The notes under the pieces were generated by a model. It was not told the origin of the DNA and did not search any database. It saw only the letters and a program-made list of their open reading frames with translations. Source: Gammaproteobacteria bacterium (GTDB lineage: Bacteria > Gemmatimonadota > Gemmatimonadetes > Longimicrobiales > Gaopeijiaceae). Taken from it: 64,000 bases of DNA. Location: positions 20,050 through 84,049 of the forward strand of contig JAPPHB010000066.1 in assembly GCA_028821195.1 (NCBI GenBank), read 5' to 3'. Within the stretch, counting starts at the first letter, position 1. Each line of letters starts with the position of its first letter. Below, piece by piece: positions 47,501 through 56,854 of the stretch. The position numbers and the translations under genes are program-made.

Positions 47501-48607
47501 ATGACCAGAAGGCCGACGAATCAGCACCTGCCCCACCCGGTCCGCAAGCTTGACGACTGCGCCGGTCCCGGACGCGCATCGGAATGGCGCGCCCTCAGGT
47601 TCATCGGTCTGGCCGTCGCCTTCGCGGGTCTTGCGTGCGGCGGTTTCGGGGATGACGAGGCGGGAGGCGGCGGAGCCGGGAGCGATGCGGACCCCGGAGC
47701 CGGCACCGCCGTCGCGGCCGACGAGCTGGTCCGCACCGCCGACCCGTTCGCGCGCGGCTATACCGAGGAGGACTTCCCGCGGCTGCGGGAGCTGGCCGAA
47801 GGGGTCTACTCCTACGAGGCGCTGCGCTCGGCCGGGGACCAGCGCTTCACCACCGTCAGCATGTTCGTGGTGACCGACGACGGCGTGCTCGTCGCCGACG
47901 GCCAGGGCAACGTGGCCGAGACCCAGCGTCTTATCGACCACATCGCCTCGGTCACCGACCAGCCCATCACGCACGTCGTGATCTGCTCCGACCACGGCGA
48001 CCACACCGCCGGCAACTCCGCCTTCCCCGAAGACGCGGAATTCATCGCCCACCCCACCTCGGCGGAGGTGCTGGAGGTAATGGCCGCCAATCCCATCCGG
48101 CCCGCCGACGCGCCCCCTGTGATGCTGCCCACCCGCCTGGTGGACAATCGCGAGGTGTTCGAGCTGGGCGGCCGGACGATCGCGATCCTCTTCCTCGGCC
48201 GCGCGCACACCGGCGGCGACCTGGTCGTCCATCTTCCCGACGAGGACATCCTCTTCATGAGCGAGGCCTATCTGCACCGCGTCTTCCCCGCCATGCGCAC
48301 CGCGTATCCCACCGAGTGGGTGGCGATGATCGAGCGGGCGCAGGCGATGGAGGTGGAGACCTACGTCCCGGGGCATGGCTTCGTCGATTCGCCCGAGGTG
48401 CTGCGGGAGGAGCTGGAGGTGTTCCGCCAGGCCGTGGTGCAGGTGATCGAGGAGGGGCGTCGCCTCCACGGGCAGGGGTTGAGCCTGGAGGAAGCGCGGA
48501 CGAGCGCGGATTTCGGAGAGCTCGGGGAGTGGTGGCTGTCCGAGAGTCAGGCGGGCCGGGCGATCCAGCAGGTGTACGCGGAACTCGACGGCATGCTTCC
48601 GCCGTGA
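47501..48607 (+). CDS. MBL-fold hydrolase lipoprotein with atypical first metal site
   Basis: 368 residues from ATG 47501, which has GAGGAG nine bases upstream; an ATG at 47471 overlapping the previous stop is the alternative. Lipoprotein signal: FIGLAVAFAGLACGG. The metallo-beta-lactamase core has VTDDGVLVADG, ICSDHGDHTAGN, GRAHTGGDLVVHLPDEDILFMSE and VPGHGF. The usual H-x-H-x-D-H box reads S-D-H-G-D-H, so the first histidine is serine; zinc site 1 may be altered. Probably a periplasmic lactonase or hydrolase relative. Close spacing suggests co-transcription with the fusion gene upstream. Confidence 0.75.
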   Translation: MTRRPTNQHLPHPVRKLDDCAGPGRASEWRALRFIGLAVAFAGLACGGFGDDEAGGGGAGSDADPGAGTAVAADELVRTADPFARGYTEEDFPRLRELAEGVYSYEALRSAGDQRFTTVSMFVVTDDGVLVADGQGNVAETQRLIDHIASVTDQPITHVVICSDHGDHTAGNSAFPEDAEFIAHPTSAEVLEVMAANPIRPADAPPVMLPTRLVDNREVFELGGRTIAILFLGRAHTGGDLVVHLPDEDILFMSEAYLHRVFPAMRTAYPTEWVAMIERAQAMEVETYVPGHGFVDSPEVLREELEVFRQAVVQVIEEGRRLHGQGLSLEEARTSADFGELGEWWLSESQAGRAIQQVYAELDGMLPP

Positions 48608-48660
48608 CCAGCGGATCGGACAAGGACCGCCCCGCTACGAATCGGAGGGGGTCCGCTCAC

Positions 48661-49326
48661 GTGGCACACCACTCCGTCTCCGGGAAGTCGAACCAGCCCC
48701 GGCCCCTGCGGCGCGACCTCCTGGAGATGGCCCGGCTGGACCGCTCCGTGCGTGCCGAACTCGCAGCGTCCGGCAAGCTCTTCAACGCCGGCTATGAACC
48801 TCGGATGGCGCAGGTGCATCAACGCAATGCCCGGCGTCTTCGGGGCATCATCGAGTTGGTCGGATGGCCAGGTTCCGACCTGGTCGGTTCTGACGGAGCA
48901 GAGGCGGCCTGGCTGATACTCCAGCACGCGATCTCGGAGCCCGACCTGCTCCGGCGAACACTGCCACTCCTCACGGCGGCGGCACGGGAAGGGAAGGCGG
49001 ATCCTGCACACGCCGCCATGCTGGAAGATCGGATCCGATTCTTCGAGGGGCGCCCGCAGCGCTACGGCACGCAGCTCGATTGGGACGCCGGAGGGAGGCT
49101 CTCGCCGGGCGAGGTGGAGGATCCGCAGGAGCTTGCAGAACGCCGGGAAGCGGTCGGCCTCCCACCTCTGGAAGAACAAATCGAGGACGCTCAGAGCCGG
49201 GCGGCCGCCGAAGGACAGCGACCTCCGGCAGATTATCAAGCGTACGCAGATGCGAGCGATGAGTGGGCGTTCAATGCCGGGTGGCGCGCCGAGGTTCCGT
49301 ACGTCGTCAGGGTCTCGGTATCGTGA
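48661..49326 (+). CDS. DUF6624-like protein
   Basis: 221 residues from GTG 48661; ATG 48727 is possible. The sequence MARLDRSVRAELA, NARRLRGIIELVGWPG, AAWLILQHAISEPD and PQRYGTQLDWD is the pattern of DUF6624 proteins, which have no known function. No signal peptide. It overlaps the next gene by four bases (GTGA), so it heads the sugar-uptake operon, though its role there is unclear. Confidence 0.65.
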   Translation: MAHHSVSGKSNQPRPLRRDLLEMARLDRSVRAELAASGKLFNAGYEPRMAQVHQRNARRLRGIIELVGWPGSDLVGSDGAEAAWLILQHAISEPDLLRRTLPLLTAAAREGKADPAHAAMLEDRIRFFEGRPQRYGTQLDWDAGGRLSPGEVEDPQELAERREAVGLPPLEEQIEDAQSRAAAEGQRPPADYQAYADASDEWAFNAGWRAEVPYVVRVSVS

Positions 49327-51686
49327 GGTCAAGTCCCTCCGTGTCCCCCAGGGCACGCATCGCGGCGCTGGCCCGTGATGACAAGTGGTTTCTGGGGGGG
49401 CTGGACGGCGTGGTGTGGGCGCCGCCGTTCCCGCGCCGGCTTCACCGGCCGGGGTTCTGGGATCCCGTGCACGTGCTGCAGCACGAGGTCGGTCCGGGGT
49501 TCTCGGTGGCCCTCGTGCGTCCCGACGGACGGGAAAACCCGCTCCATGGAGCGAGGCGCGGGCCGGGCGGCCGCGAGCCGGCCGCGCTCAGGTGGCGGCC
49601 CGGGCGGCTGGACGCCGCGTGGTTGGATGAGCGAGGCGTCCTCGTCGAGGAGCGGCGCCAGGTGTTGCCGGGCGGAATTCTGGAATCATCCTGGCAGATT
49701 CCCCGCGGATTCGAGGGCCACCTGGTCGGCTTCACGGCGCAGCCGGCCGACGCGACCGACGGGGTGGGACCCACGGCTGACGGCGTTGGCTGGACGCGGG
49801 TCGTGTCGGATCGGCGCGGGCAGGAGCTGGTCCTGCGCATGGAACTCACGGGCTCCGGTTCTCCCCTGTGGCGGAGCATCGTGGCGTCCGAGGGGCGTAG
49901 CGAGCCCGAATGGCGGCATTCGCCGTTTGCGGAAGGCGGGGTCGGGGCTCCAGAAACCTCCCACGCTACAGAGGCGGGCTCCACTTCCGGGGTGGCTCTC
50001 AACCCGGACTCCGACCCGGCCGCGCGTCGCGCCGGGTGGATCTGGATCGCCGCAGCCCTTCCGCTGGTAGGGATCGACGACGACGGCCTGCCGATCATCC
50101 GGTTGACACTCCGCCTACGGCGCGCAGAAGCACGGCGCCAGGCTTCAGGGTTCTCGGCGTCCCCGGCTGACGAAACCTCCGATAATCCGGCCGCCGAGAT
50201 CTTCGATACTCCCGCCAACGAGACCTCAGGGACCTTCCCCGGCGAGACTTTGCCATGCTCGGCATGGGAGTCCTTCTTCGACGGTTTTCCCCACTTTCAG
50301 TGTGGCGATCCATACCTTGACCGCTATTTCGACTACCGCATCCATGGCCTCGGGCTGAACCGCATCGAGGGTCGATGGGGCCCGATCCGGCACCCGGCCA
50401 TCGCCGAGGGTCCGGAGTACTTCCACGTCCCGATCACCTACAGCGCGCAGTGCCACATGATGGAGATGCGCTGGCGCAGAGGCGGGCGCGAGGCGTGGGG
50501 CTCGCTGTTGAACTTCGTCGACAACCAGAAGCCCGACGGCTCGTTTCATGGGCGCCTCTACCCCGAACGCCTCGAGGGTACCGACTTCTACCACGCCAAC
50601 TGGGGCGATGCGCTGCTCGCGGTCGATGACATGCACCCTGACGCGGTGGCGCTGGCGCGCTGCTACGAGGGGCTGTCCCGCTACGCCCGCTGGCTGACCG
50701 CGGCGCGCGATCCGGAGGGGTCCGGGATGTTCACCGTCACGAACCACTTCGAGACGGGACAGGAGTACATGTCCCGGTACATGGCCGTGGACGAGGAAGC
50801 CGACGTGGCGGGGTGGCGTCCGCGGCTCCGTCTCAAGGGAATCGACGTCACGGTGTACGCTCATCAGTTGTTCCGCGCCCTCGGCTCGGTGGCGAGGCGT
50901 CTGGAACGGCCGGGCGACGAGGCCGAATGGCGGGGGCTCGCGGACCGTTGCTGGGAGGCGATCGACGAACGCATGTGGTCGGCGGAGGCTCGGCTGTTCA
51001 CCGACGTGGACGGGCGCACCGGCGAACGTACCGGCGTGAAGGCGGCGGCGGGGTTCTACCCGCTGCTCACCGGACGGGTGGGCGGCGCCCGCCTCCACGC
51101 CCTGCTTGATCACCTGGAAGATCCCGCCACCTTCGGCACACCCTTCCCCCTGCCTTCGTCCAGCGTGGACGATCCGCGCTTCTCTGCGGAGGGCATCTGG
51201 CGCGGAAAACGCCGCAACTGTCCCTGGAACGGACGGGTGTGGCCGATGACGACGAGCCACGTGATCGAAGGGCTGCTGCGCTGCTGGCGCGGCGGCAGCG
51301 AGCGGGCAGGCAGGCTCGCGGCCGACATGCTCATCCGCTTCACGCGCATGATGTTCACGGATGGCGATCCCGGCCGGCCCAACTGCTTCGAGCACTACAA
51401 CCCGTACACGGGTCGCGCCTGCCACTTCCGGGGCATCGACGACTATCAGCACTCCTGGATCATCGATCTGATGGCGCGCGGATTCGCCGGGCTTCACGTG
51501 GACGCGTCGGGCATGGAGGTGAGGCCGCTGCCGGATGGTCCCGCCCGCGTGTCGCTGGGGCCGGTCATCGCGCGAGGCCGGACGCTGCATGTCGAAGTGG
51601 AACCCGGGGGAGTGAGCGTCTCCGTGGACGGCGAACAGTCTGGAGGATCGCGTAGCGAGCCCCTGCGGGTGCCGTGGGTTCCGTGA
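49323..51686 (+). CDS. alpha/alpha-toroid glycoside hydrolase (MGH1/GH63-like)
   Basis: 787 residues from GTG 49323, overlapping the DUF6624 stop. The N-terminal about 300 residues are beta-rich; then the (alpha/alpha)6 barrel: PYLDRYFDYRIHGLGLNRIEG, GPEYFHVPITYSAQCHMMEMRW, GSFHGRLYPERLEGTDFYHANWGDALLAVDD, NGRVWPMTTSHVIEGLLRCW and CFEHYNPYTGRACHF. These resemble MGH1-like, GH63 and trehalase families. There is no signal peptide, so it would act on imported sugar in the cytoplasm. Encoded beside an ABC sugar importer, it probably hydrolyses an oligosaccharide. The N-terminal half has a Thr/Pro-rich linker at about residues 275-310. Confidence 0.7.
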   Translation: MRSSPSVSPRARIAALARDDKWFLGGLDGVVWAPPFPRRLHRPGFWDPVHVLQHEVGPGFSVALVRPDGRENPLHGARRGPGGREPAALRWRPGRLDAAWLDERGVLVEERRQVLPGGILESSWQIPRGFEGHLVGFTAQPADATDGVGPTADGVGWTRVVSDRRGQELVLRMELTGSGSPLWRSIVASEGRSEPEWRHSPFAEGGVGAPETSHATEAGSTSGVALNPDSDPAARRAGWIWIAAALPLVGIDDDGLPIIRLTLRLRRAEARRQASGFSASPADETSDNPAAEIFDTPANETSGTFPGETLPCSAWESFFDGFPHFQCGDPYLDRYFDYRIHGLGLNRIEGRWGPIRHPAIAEGPEYFHVPITYSAQCHMMEMRWRRGGREAWGSLLNFVDNQKPDGSFHGRLYPERLEGTDFYHANWGDALLAVDDMHPDAVALARCYEGLSRYARWLTAARDPEGSGMFTVTNHFETGQEYMSRYMAVDEEADVAGWRPRLRLKGIDVTVYAHQLFRALGSVARRLERPGDEAEWRGLADRCWEAIDERMWSAEARLFTDVDGRTGERTGVKAAAGFYPLLTGRVGGARLHALLDHLEDPATFGTPFPLPSSSVDDPRFSAEGIWRGKRRNCPWNGRVWPMTTSHVIEGLLRCWRGGSERAGRLAADMLIRFTRMMFTDGDPGRPNCFEHYNPYTGRACHFRGIDDYQHSWIIDLMARGFAGLHVDASGMEVRPLPDGPARVSLGPVIARGRTLHVEVEPGGVSVSVDGEQSGGSRSEPLRVPWVP

Positions 51687-52816
51687 GTCGTGCCGGGCAG
51701 GGCGTCGTGCTGCGCGGCGTGGGGAAGCGGTTCGGCGATGTCGTGGCTCTGGAGCCGATGAACCTCGAGGTCCGGCCCGGAGAGCTGATGGTGCTGGTGG
51801 GGCCATCGGGATGCGGCAAGAGCACGCTGTTGCGCCTCATCGCCGGGCTTGAGGCACCCACCTCGGGAGAGGTGTGGATCGGCGGACGGCGAGTGGACGA
51901 TGTCGAGCCGGGCGCGCGCGACGTGGCGATGGTGTTCCAGAGCTACGCGCTCTATCCGCACATGACTGTCGCCCGGAATCTCGGCTTCGGCCTGCGCGTG
52001 CGCGGAACTCCGCGCCCGGAGCTCGAGCGGCGCGTCGCGGAGACTGCGGCCGCGCTCGGGCTCGGGGAGCTGCTGGAGCGGAAGCCCGGCCAGCTTTCGG
52101 GGGGTCAGCGCCAGCGGGTGGCCCTGGGGCGCGCCATGGTGCGCGATCCGGGCGTGTTCCTGTTCGATGAGCCGCTGTCGAACCTGGACGCGGAACTCCG
52201 CCTGCGCACGCGCGACGAAATCGCCGCCCTTCACCGGCGGTTGGGCACAACGATGATCTTCGTGACCCACGACCAGGTGGAAGCGCTGTCGCTCGGCGAG
52301 CGGGTCGCGGTCATGGATCGCGGTCGGCTGCAACAGGTGGGCACGCCTGACGAAGTCTATCGACGACCGCACAACCTGTTCGCGGCGGGCTTCGTGGGGT
52401 CGCCGCCCATTAACCGCATCCCGCTGTCTCGCGATGACCGGGGTTGCCTTGCGGGAGGTCCGTTCGCGCTTGCGGGGCCGCCGGGTCTGAGTCGGGCCAT
52501 GCTGGCGGTAAGGCCGGAGGATCTCGCGGTCGCGGGACCGGGCGAGGCTGATGGCGACGCGTCCGGTGGCTCGACGCGGACGGGCGACTTCCGGGCAACG
52601 GTGCTTCGCGTGGAGGCGCTGGGCAGCGAGCAGCGCGTGCATCTGGACGGTCCGGGCGATGCCGCCTGGGTGGCGCGCGCATCGCCCGCGCTGCGGGTTG
52701 CCTCCGGCGACCGGGTGAGCGTTTCCGTCGATTGGGAGCGCGGCCACCTGTTCGGCCCGGATGGCCGCCGCGAGGAGGGCGTGCCGAGACCGGCGGAGCC
52801 GGGGGTCTCGCGATGA
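51683..52816 (+). CDS. MalK/UgpC-like sugar ABC transporter ATPase
   Basis: 377 residues from GTG 51683, overlapping the preceding TGA. Walker A GPSGCGKSTLLRLIAGLE, Q-loop MVFQSYALYPHMTV, signature LSGGQRQRVALGRAM, Walker B VFLFDEPLSNLD and THDQVEALSL are all present; a TOBE-like C-terminal domain follows. Normal length for the CUT1 ATPases that energise MalFG-type permeases, which are encoded downstream in the same operon. Confidence 0.92.
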   Translation: MSRAGQGVVLRGVGKRFGDVVALEPMNLEVRPGELMVLVGPSGCGKSTLLRLIAGLEAPTSGEVWIGGRRVDDVEPGARDVAMVFQSYALYPHMTVARNLGFGLRVRGTPRPELERRVAETAAALGLGELLERKPGQLSGGQRQRVALGRAMVRDPGVFLFDEPLSNLDAELRLRTRDEIAALHRRLGTTMIFVTHDQVEALSLGERVAVMDRGRLQQVGTPDEVYRRPHNLFAAGFVGSPPINRIPLSRDDRGCLAGGPFALAGPPGLSRAMLAVRPEDLAVAGPGEADGDASGGSTRTGDFRATVLRVEALGSEQRVHLDGPGDAAWVARASPALRVASGDRVSVSVDWERGHLFGPDGRREEGVPRPAEPGVSR

Positions 52817-54183
52817 GGAGCAGGCGGTGGCAGGACCTCGTGCTGGCCACTGTCGTCCTCGCGACGCTCGTTCTCATGGCGGCGGCCTGCTCTTCCGGCG
52901 AACCAGGCACCACGTTGCGCGTGGCGCTCTGGGCCGGGGGCCACGAGCTGGAGATCGAGCGGCAGGTGGCCGACCGCTACGAGGCGTTGCACCCCGGCGT
53001 GCGGGTCGTGCTCGAGTCGGCCCCCAACGGATACGAGGAGCGGCTGCTGACCTCGATCGCGGCCGGGCGGCCGCCCGACGTCTACCTGCTCGACTCGCCC
53101 GACATCCCCACCTTCGTGGAGCGCGGGCTGGCGCTGGATCTCGGGCCCTACGGCGAAGCGCTCGGCTTCCGGCCGGATAGCGTCTTCGCGCAGGTGGCGG
53201 ACGCGTTTCGCCGGGGCGAATCCATGTTCGCGCTGCCGAAGGACTTCACGCCGATGGTCCTGTACGCGAATCGGGAGGTGCTGGCGGCCGCGGGGGTTGA
53301 GGGTCTTCTGCCGGTCGCTTCGGCGTCCGGGGCAGCGCCGCCAACCGCGTCCTCGCAGGCAGCGCCACCGCCCACCGCATCCGCGCCCGGCTGGACCTGG
53401 ACGGACTTCCGGCGGGCCGCCGAGGCGGTCGTCGCCGACACCGACGGCGATGGCCGGGCGAACGTGTTCGGGTTCGACTTCCCGCGCAACCTGTACCAGT
53501 GGATCCCCTTCGTGTGGTCGGCGGGAGGCGACATCCTCGCGCCCGGCGGCAGCAGGGCGGCGGGGCACCTGGACGGGCCCGGAGCGCTCCAGGCCTACCG
53601 CTTCCTCACCGGCTTGGCGGAGGACGGCCTCACCCCCGGCGCGCAGTTCGTCCAGCAGGGAGACCCCGCGCGCGAGGCGCGTTTCGCGTCGGGGGGACAG
53701 GCCTTTCTGCTCTCGGGTCATTGGACGCTCCCGGTGTTCCGTGATCTCGTGGAAGCGGGCGCGCTCGACCTGGCCATCGTCCCGATTCCACACCACTCGT
53801 CCCAGGGAGCGGCGACCAGCGTGCTCTACGCATCGGGGTGGGCCGTGCCGCCCAACGCCCCCGAGCTGCGCCGCGCCATCGACCTGGCGGGTTTCCTCGC
53901 CTCGCCGGAAGCGCAGCGCATCCGGGCGCGGTCGGGGTTGGCCATTCCATCCCGGATGGATGTGGCGGCCGAGATCGCCGCTGCGGACGGGACGGGGGTC
54001 GAGGACGCGTTCATCGCGCTGGTGGAGGGCGCGCGCATGACGTGGGGCGCCCGCGTGCGGGACTTCTCCCGCATCGAGGCGCTGGCGGTCGAGATCATGG
54101 ACCGCCGCCTGGTGCGAGGAGAATCGCTCGCATCGAGTGCAGCGGACGTGGCGCGCCGCATCGACGCGGAGTTCGGGTGGTGA
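52813..54183 (+). CDS. sugar ABC transporter substrate-binding lipoprotein
   Basis: 456 residues from ATG 52813, overlapping the ATPase stop. Lipoprotein signal: LVLATVVLATLVLMAAACSSG. The mature part follows the CUT1 solute-binding family: TLRVALWAGGHELEIERQVADRYEALHPGV, RPPDVYLLDSPD, ANVFGFDFPRNLYQWIPFVWSAGGDIL and LSGHWTLPVF. A low-complexity Pro/Ala insert occurs at about residues 170-195. It probably delivers an oligosaccharide to the MalFG-like permeases. Confidence 0.88.
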   Translation: MRSRRWQDLVLATVVLATLVLMAAACSSGEPGTTLRVALWAGGHELEIERQVADRYEALHPGVRVVLESAPNGYEERLLTSIAAGRPPDVYLLDSPDIPTFVERGLALDLGPYGEALGFRPDSVFAQVADAFRRGESMFALPKDFTPMVLYANREVLAAAGVEGLLPVASASGAAPPTASSQAAPPPTASAPGWTWTDFRRAAEAVVADTDGDGRANVFGFDFPRNLYQWIPFVWSAGGDILAPGGSRAAGHLDGPGALQAYRFLTGLAEDGLTPGAQFVQQGDPAREARFASGGQAFLLSGHWTLPVFRDLVEAGALDLAIVPIPHHSSQGAATSVLYASGWAVPPNAPELRRAIDLAGFLASPEAQRIRARSGLAIPSRMDVAAEIAAADGTGVEDAFIALVEGARMTWGARVRDFSRIEALAVEIMDRRLVRGESLASSAADVARRIDAEFGW

Positions 54184-56039
54184 GCGGCGTGCGTCAGCCG
54201 TTTCTGGATTCCCTCGCCGCCGTCGTGCTCGCGGCCGGGCTCGCGCTCGTTCTGGTCGTGGCCGCAGGCCGGCTGGAGAGTGCGCGGGTCGGCGCGGCCG
54301 AAGCCGAGGCGCGCATGGCGGCCGCGCTCTGGGAGCAGGAGGGAGGCGGTGCCGATGCCGTGATCGGGCTGCTCGGTGCGCGGGCGACCATCACCGGCGC
54401 TGACGCCGGCGGCGCCGGACCTGGACCGGCGGCGTACGCCTACGAGGCGGGCGAGCTCGACCCCGCTGTGTGGATCGCGGTCGCGCCGCCTCCCGCGGAC
54501 GGCCCCCGTGATGCTCTCCCGGTCACCGCCATCGCTATCGCCCTGGCGGGCTTGACGGTCGTCACGGGGTGGGTCCTGGCCCGGCGCCGCGGGCCCACGC
54601 GGACCCGCTATCCGGTGAGCATTGCGCTCCTCTCCGCCGGCTGCATCGCCCTGACCGCAGTCGCTGCCGGGCGGTGGACGCACGGCGAACTCAGGTCGCT
54701 GAGCACCGCCACCGCCGCGCAGGGCGCGCGGGCCGTCCAGATCGCCTTGGCGGCTGGCGCGGATCCGGCCGACGCCGCTCGGGTCGCTCAGCTCCCATGG
54801 GCCGAGGACCCGTCGCTCGACTCTCCGACCGAGCAGTGGACCATGCCGGCCGAAGTCGCGGCAGCCATCGCCGCCGCGTCCGAACGGGATGTGGAGACAT
54901 CCGCCGGGAATGATGCCATCTCGCTGGATGCCGCGAACGCGCCCGCCCCAACGGCGCAGGAGGCTGACGCCGGCGCGCGCCCCATCGCGCCGCACACGGT
55001 GGAAGCGGAAGGCGCCACCTGGCACGTGGCGCGCACCGCCGACATCCACGTCGCCCTGGTCGGATACGAGCGCACGGCCTCTCCCGCGCTCGCGCTGGCG
55101 GCGGCGGGCGGTCTCGCCGGCCTGCTGGTGGCACTCGGCCTCCACCTAGCGCAGCTCGCGTCGCGCCCCCGCGTCCTCGGACGGACGCTGGCGGCCTGGG
55201 GGCTACTCGCGCCGGCTGCGGCCCTCATCCTCGCCTTCACCCTCGGACCGCTCCTCTTCTCGCTGTGGATCTCGCTGCACGAGTGGCGTCTGATCGACCC
55301 CGCGCCCCTCTTCCTCGGCTTCGACAACTACGCGGCGCTGCTCTCGGACCGGGAGTGGTGGTCGGCGATCGGGAACACGGCGCTGTTCACGCTGCACGTG
55401 CCCGCCGCGATGGCCGTCGCACTCGCGCTGGCGCTCCTCACTCGCGGATCAAGGCGCGCGCTGCGGTGGGCCCGGCTCGCCCTTTTTCTGCCCGGCATCA
55501 CCAGCGTGGCTGCGATCGCGGTGGTCTGGAAATGGCTGCTGAGCGACCAGTACGGGCTGCTGAACCGGGGTCTCGAGCGCGCGGGACTCGGATCCGTCCC
55601 GTGGCTGACCTCGCCCGACACCGCGCTCGCGAGCCTCATGATTATTGGCATCTGGATGGTCGTGGGCTATCAGATGGTGGTCTTCCAGGCCGGCCTCGCC
55701 GCCATCCCGCGCGACTGGTACGACGCCGCCCGGGTCGACGGCGCGGGACCGTGGCAGCGCTTCCGCCATATCACGCTGCCGGGCCTGCGCCACACCCTCT
55801 TCTTCGTGCTGGTCACGTCGATCATCGGATCCTTCCAGGTCTTCGGGCTCGTCTATGTGATGACCGAGGGCGGTCCGCTGGGCGCCACCGACGTCGCCGT
55901 CTACCACATCTACCGGGAGGCGTGGGAGTTCCTGCAGTTCGGCAACGCCGCCGCGATGAGCTGGCTCCTGTTCGTCGTCGTGTTCGCCGCCACCTGGCTG
56001 CACTTCCGCTTCCTCGATGCGCGTCGCGCCCATGGCTGA
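54180..56039 (+). CDS. MalF-like sugar ABC permease with a large N-terminal extension
   Basis: 619 residues from GTG 54180, overlapping the binding-protein stop. The C-terminal about 300 residues are a normal CUT1 permease (TLGPLLFSLWISLHEWRLIDP; EAA-loop DWYDAARVDGAGPWQRFRHITLPGL). The first about 310 residues are extra: helices at about 11-30, 108-130 and 142-162 with a polar region in between, then a long soluble stretch (about 165-295) and another helix. I recognise no domain there; it could be a periplasmic sensing or docking part. Typical MalF-like permeases of this family are about 300 residues, so this is unusual. Confidence 0.75.
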   Translation: MSGVRQPFLDSLAAVVLAAGLALVLVVAAGRLESARVGAAEAEARMAAALWEQEGGGADAVIGLLGARATITGADAGGAGPGPAAYAYEAGELDPAVWIAVAPPPADGPRDALPVTAIAIALAGLTVVTGWVLARRRGPTRTRYPVSIALLSAGCIALTAVAAGRWTHGELRSLSTATAAQGARAVQIALAAGADPADAARVAQLPWAEDPSLDSPTEQWTMPAEVAAAIAAASERDVETSAGNDAISLDAANAPAPTAQEADAGARPIAPHTVEAEGATWHVARTADIHVALVGYERTASPALALAAAGGLAGLLVALGLHLAQLASRPRVLGRTLAAWGLLAPAAALILAFTLGPLLFSLWISLHEWRLIDPAPLFLGFDNYAALLSDREWWSAIGNTALFTLHVPAAMAVALALALLTRGSRRALRWARLALFLPGITSVAAIAVVWKWLLSDQYGLLNRGLERAGLGSVPWLTSPDTALASLMIIGIWMVVGYQMVVFQAGLAAIPRDWYDAARVDGAGPWQRFRHITLPGLRHTLFFVLVTSIIGSFQVFGLVYVMTEGGPLGATDVAVYHIYREAWEFLQFGNAAAMSWLLFVVVFAATWLHFRFLDARRAHG

Positions 56040-56853
56040 CCGCGCCGTCGCGCCCCGGATGGCCCGCGGGCTCCTGCTCGCCGGGGCGTGTCTCGTCATG
56101 GCGTCGCCCTTCCTGTGGATGGGGCTGACGAGCCTGATGGGACAGCTCGAGGTGTTCGCCGGCGGGAATATCCTGCCGCGGGCACCGCGCTGGTCGAACT
56201 ATCCGGAAGCGCTGACGGTCCAGCCCTTCGGGCGCTACTTCCTGAACTCCCTGGTGTTCGCGACCGCTGTGGCGGCGGGCCAGGTAGCGACCTCCGCTAC
56301 CGCAGGGTACGCGTTCGCCCGGCTCGATTTTCCGGGGCGGGAGGGGCTCTTCCTGCTCTTCCTGTCGACGATGATGGTTCCGGCGGTCGTCGTGCTCATC
56401 CCCCGCTTCCTCGTGATCGACGCCCTGGGCTGGATCGACACCTACCAGGGGCTCATCTCCACCGAGTTGGTCTCGGTGTGGGGCATCTTCCTCATGCGGC
56501 AGTACTTTCGGACCGTGCCCCGGGAGCTGGAGGACGCCGCGCGCGTGGACGGCGCGGGGCACCTGCGCATCTTCTGGAGCGTCGCCCTGCCGCTCGCGAA
56601 ACCCGCCGTGGCCACGCTGGCGCTGTTCGCCTTCGTCGATGCGTGGAAGAACCTGCTGTGGCCGCTCCTGGTCACCCGGTCCATGGAAATGCGCGTGGTC
56701 GAGGTGGGGATCGCCGCCTTCCATTCGACGTACGAGATCAACTGGCCCTACCAGATGGCGGCCGGCGTCAGCGCGGTCCTGCCCATCGCGCTCCTGTTCC
56801 TGTTCACCCAGCGGTACTTCGTGAGGGGGATCCAGTTGGAGGGGATTCGGTAA
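56032..56853 (+). CDS. MalG-like sugar ABC permease
   Basis: 273 residues from ATG 56032, overlapping the MalF-like gene by eight bases. Six helices and the EAA loop PRELEDAARVDGAGHLRIFWSVALPLAKP are as in CUT1 permeases; the end QRYFVRGIQLEGIR is typical (variants of GxVKG). It forms the second half of the permease with the product of 54180-56039. Confidence 0.92.
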   Translation: MADRAVAPRMARGLLLAGACLVMASPFLWMGLTSLMGQLEVFAGGNILPRAPRWSNYPEALTVQPFGRYFLNSLVFATAVAAGQVATSATAGYAFARLDFPGREGLFLLFLSTMMVPAVVVLIPRFLVIDALGWIDTYQGLISTELVSVWGIFLMRQYFRTVPRELEDAARVDGAGHLRIFWSVALPLAKPAVATLALFAFVDAWKNLLWPLLVTRSMEMRVVEVGIAAFHSTYEINWPYQMAAGVSAVLPIALLFLFTQRYFVRGIQLEGIR

Positions 56854-56854
56854 C

